Assembly: GCF_009711415.1 (NCBI RefSeq)
Contig: NZ_SMLZ01000102.1
Location: 37,875 to 101,874 of the forward strand
From: Roseibium denhamense
Lineage (GTDB): Bacteria; Pseudomonadota; Alphaproteobacteria; Rhizobiales; Stappiaceae
Direction: 5' to 3'
DNA length: 64,000 bases
The notes under the pieces are model-generated. The model did no database searches, was not told the origin of the DNA, and saw only the letters and a program-made list of their open reading frames with translations. How positions within the stretch are numbered: the first letter of the stretch is position 1; each line of letters starts with the position of its first letter. Both the position numbers and the translations under genes were made by a program. This document shows, piece by piece, positions 62,365 to 64,000 of the stretch.

Positions 62365-63849
62365 CTACTCGTACCGCTCCGGCAGATGATCGTCTTCGGC
62401 AAGGTCGGAGAAGCGGGTGAACTGCCCTTCGAACTGAAGATTGGCCGTTCCGGTCGGGCCGTGACGCTGTTTTGCGATAATCACCTCGGCCTTGCCCTTG
62501 GCAGCTTCATGCTTTGCTTCCCAGGCGGCATATTCCGGTGAGCCGACTTCCGGCTCGGTTTTGGAGAGATAATATTCCTCACGGTACACGAAGATGATCA
62601 CGTCCGCGTCCTGTTCGATGGAGCCGGATTCACGAAGGTCCGACATCATCGGGCGTTTGTCATCCCGCGACTCCACCTGACGGGACAGCTGGGAGAGCGC
62701 AATGATCGGAACATTGAGTTCCTTTGCCAGCGCCTTCAGGCCGGTTGTGATCTCGGTGATTTCCTGAACGCGGTTGCCGGAGTTCTTGGCGGAACCGGAC
62801 AAGAGCTGGATATAGTCGACCACCAGAAGATCAAGGCCGCGCTGACGTTTCAGGCGGCGTGCCTTGGCGACCAGGGAGGCGATTGAAATGCCACCCGTCT
62901 GGTCCACATGGAGCGGAACCGTCTGCATGGTTTGAGCGCAGGCCGCAAGTTTCTCAAACTCCGCTTCCGAAATGTCTCCGCGCCGGATCTTGGATGACGA
63001 AATCTCCGCCTGTTCGGAAATGATACGCGTTGCGAGCTGTTCAGCGGACATTTCCAGCGAGAAGAAACCGACGACGCCGCCATTCACCGTTTTCAGGCTG
63101 CCATCGGGCTGCTCCTCGGCCTGATAGGCCTGGGCAACATTATAGGCAATGTTGGTCGCAAGAGATGTCTTGCCCATCGCGGGACGTCCTGCGAGGACGA
63201 TCAAGTCGGAATGCTGCAGACCGCCCATCAGCTTGTCGAGGTTGTGCAGGCCGGTGGAGATGCCGGAAAGGGCGCCTTCACGGTTCCAGGCTGCATGGGC
63301 CATTTCGATGGTCTCTGTCAGCGCATCGCCAAAGGCGACAAACCCGCCTTCGGAGCGGCCGGTTTCGGCCAGCTCGAACAAGCGCCGTTCCGCATCATCG
63401 ATCTGCTGGACCGGCGGCACGTCGATCGGTGCATCGAAGGCGATATTCACCATGTCCTCGCCAATGCGGATCAGGTTCCGGCGGATTGCGAGGTCATAAA
63501 TGGTCCGGCCATAGTCTTCCGCGTTGATAATCGAAGCGGCATCGCCCGCAAGGCGCAGAAGAAACTGGGTTGCCGAAAGGTCCGCTATCTTCGCATCCGC
63601 CGGATAGAAGGTCTTCAGCGTGATCGGTGAGGCCGTCTTGCCAGCCCGGATGAGATGGCTGACCTTCTCGTAAATGTCCTGATGAGGGGGAACGAAGAAA
63701 TGGTGTGGTTCAAGAAAATCCGACACACGGTAGAAGGTCTCGTTGTTGACGAGGATCGCACCCAAAAGCTGCCGTTCGGCCTCCGCGTTATGCGGTGCAA
63801 GCCGTTGGGCATCTTCTGCCGCATCGACCTTTTGTAATGTGCCTTTCAT
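62365..63849 (-). CDS. dnaB: Replicative DNA helicase DnaB
   Basis: A 494-residue hexameric helicase. The N-terminal primase-interaction domain (PHNAEAERQLLGAILVNNETFYRVSDFLEP) is followed by the RecA-like motor with Walker A LAGRPAMGKTS, FSLEMSAEQLATR, LLVVDYIQLLSG and SQLSRQVESRDDKRPMMSDLRESGSIEQDADVIIFVYREEYY. The ATG at 63849 matches the family start and has GGGG a few bases upstream; a frame to 63936 is rejected. The 151 bp beyond it hold no gene. Confidence 0.95.
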   Translation of the reverse strand: MKGTLQKVDAAEDAQRLAPHNAEAERQLLGAILVNNETFYRVSDFLEPHHFFVPPHQDIYEKVSHLIRAGKTASPITLKTFYPADAKIADLSATQFLLRLAGDAASIINAEDYGRTIYDLAIRRNLIRIGEDMVNIAFDAPIDVPPVQQIDDAERRLFELAETGRSEGGFVAFGDALTETIEMAHAAWNREGALSGISTGLHNLDKLMGGLQHSDLIVLAGRPAMGKTSLATNIAYNVAQAYQAEEQPDGSLKTVNGGVVGFFSLEMSAEQLATRIISEQAEISSSKIRRGDISEAEFEKLAACAQTMQTVPLHVDQTGGISIASLVAKARRLKRQRGLDLLVVDYIQLLSGSAKNSGNRVQEITEITTGLKALAKELNVPIIALSQLSRQVESRDDKRPMMSDLRESGSIEQDADVIIFVYREEYYLSKTEPEVGSPEYAAWEAKHEAAKGKAEVIIAKQRHGPTGTANLQFEGQFTRFSDLAEDDHLPERYE

Positions 63850-64000
63850 ATCGTCCCCCGATGACCAGTGCTCACCCGGAATAGCCGCTGCCAGGAAGGT
63901 GCTCAAGGCCGAAAAATGGCTGTCTCCGATTCCCACCGCGATTCACAGATCAGCGGGAAAATATCAGAAACCGGCTTGACTCCAATCCCGTTTGAGGACT

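Noticed and set aside
1..64000. tRNA, rRNA, CRISPR, IS element or prophage
   Set aside because: Intergenic gaps are short and carry no tRNA cloverleaf, no regularly spaced repeats and no transposase or phage genes. The only repeats are the three intergenic elements and the small-gene array.

Overview
The window is GC-rich alphaproteobacterial chromosome. Gene order and protein style point to a marine Hyphomicrobiales (Rhizobiales) relative, most likely the Stappiaceae (Roseibium/Labrenzia type). Supports for this are the dnaB-alr-radA-cvpA-purF order, a DUF2865 protein, class II DAHP synthase, a ChvE-free sugar isomerase/oxidoreductase pair, a CtrA-type box, and psd-pssA and TPR-bamB-der clusters. 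The genus is inferred from gene content only. I see no phage, IS element, CRISPR, rRNA or tRNA; coding density is high and the content is mostly housekeeping with small regulatory islands.

Layout: 1-6.3 kb holds two tandem CHASE4-like/GGDEF genes (the first cut by the window edge), a class V aminotransferase, a GGCT-like protein, a VIT1/CCC1 transporter and aroG. 6.4-15.7 kb has a lone receiver protein, nadE, an MFS carrier, gltX overlapping a DUF2865 gene tail to tail, a MarR regulator, an unusual MBL-fold protein and CreA. 15.7-24.8 kb has a BigR/SqrR-like ArsR regulator, a small membrane protein, an L,D-transpeptidase, the cysS / gfa1-gfa2-cimA run, rarD and a PleD-like REC-REC-GGDEF protein. 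24.9-30 kb has a LOG protein, a LysM protein, and an ArsR regulator with an Atm1-type ABC exporter.

30.0-31.9 kb is the most distinctive part. Three tandem units of exactly 281 bp each encode a 60-residue basic protein and carry their own promoter plus two direct-repeat boxes 41 bp apart. They lie divergent to a LysR-type regulator whose start codon overlaps the outermost box. 32-41 kb holds psd-pssA, two GNAT proteins (one fused to a MarR domain with a perfect palindromic operator), and a padR-MFP-RND efflux operon whose pump carries an extra membrane block of about 220 residues. 41-48.7 kb has small membrane proteins, puuE, pcaF, manC and a znuC-znuB-zur operon behind a Zur-type palindrome. 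48.8-56.5 kb has a sugar isomerase/oxidoreductase pair, NnrU, the TPR-bamB-der cluster, an IMPase and a VOC protein. 56.6-63.9 kb is the minus-strand run dnaB, alr, radA, cvpA, purF, SDR.

A structured intergenic repeat of about 100 bp occurs three times (near 7.0, 45.0 and 57.4 kb), with a possible fourth fragment near 25.7 kb. In two copies its terminal TAG is the stop codon of the adjacent gene (manC, purF). Several local regulators (BigR-like, ArsR, MarR-GNAT, PadR, Zur) each have an evident palindrome next to their gene, so much of this window looks controlled by self-contained local switches. Alternative starts (TTG/GTG) were chosen where a Shine-Dalgarno sequence decided the matter.
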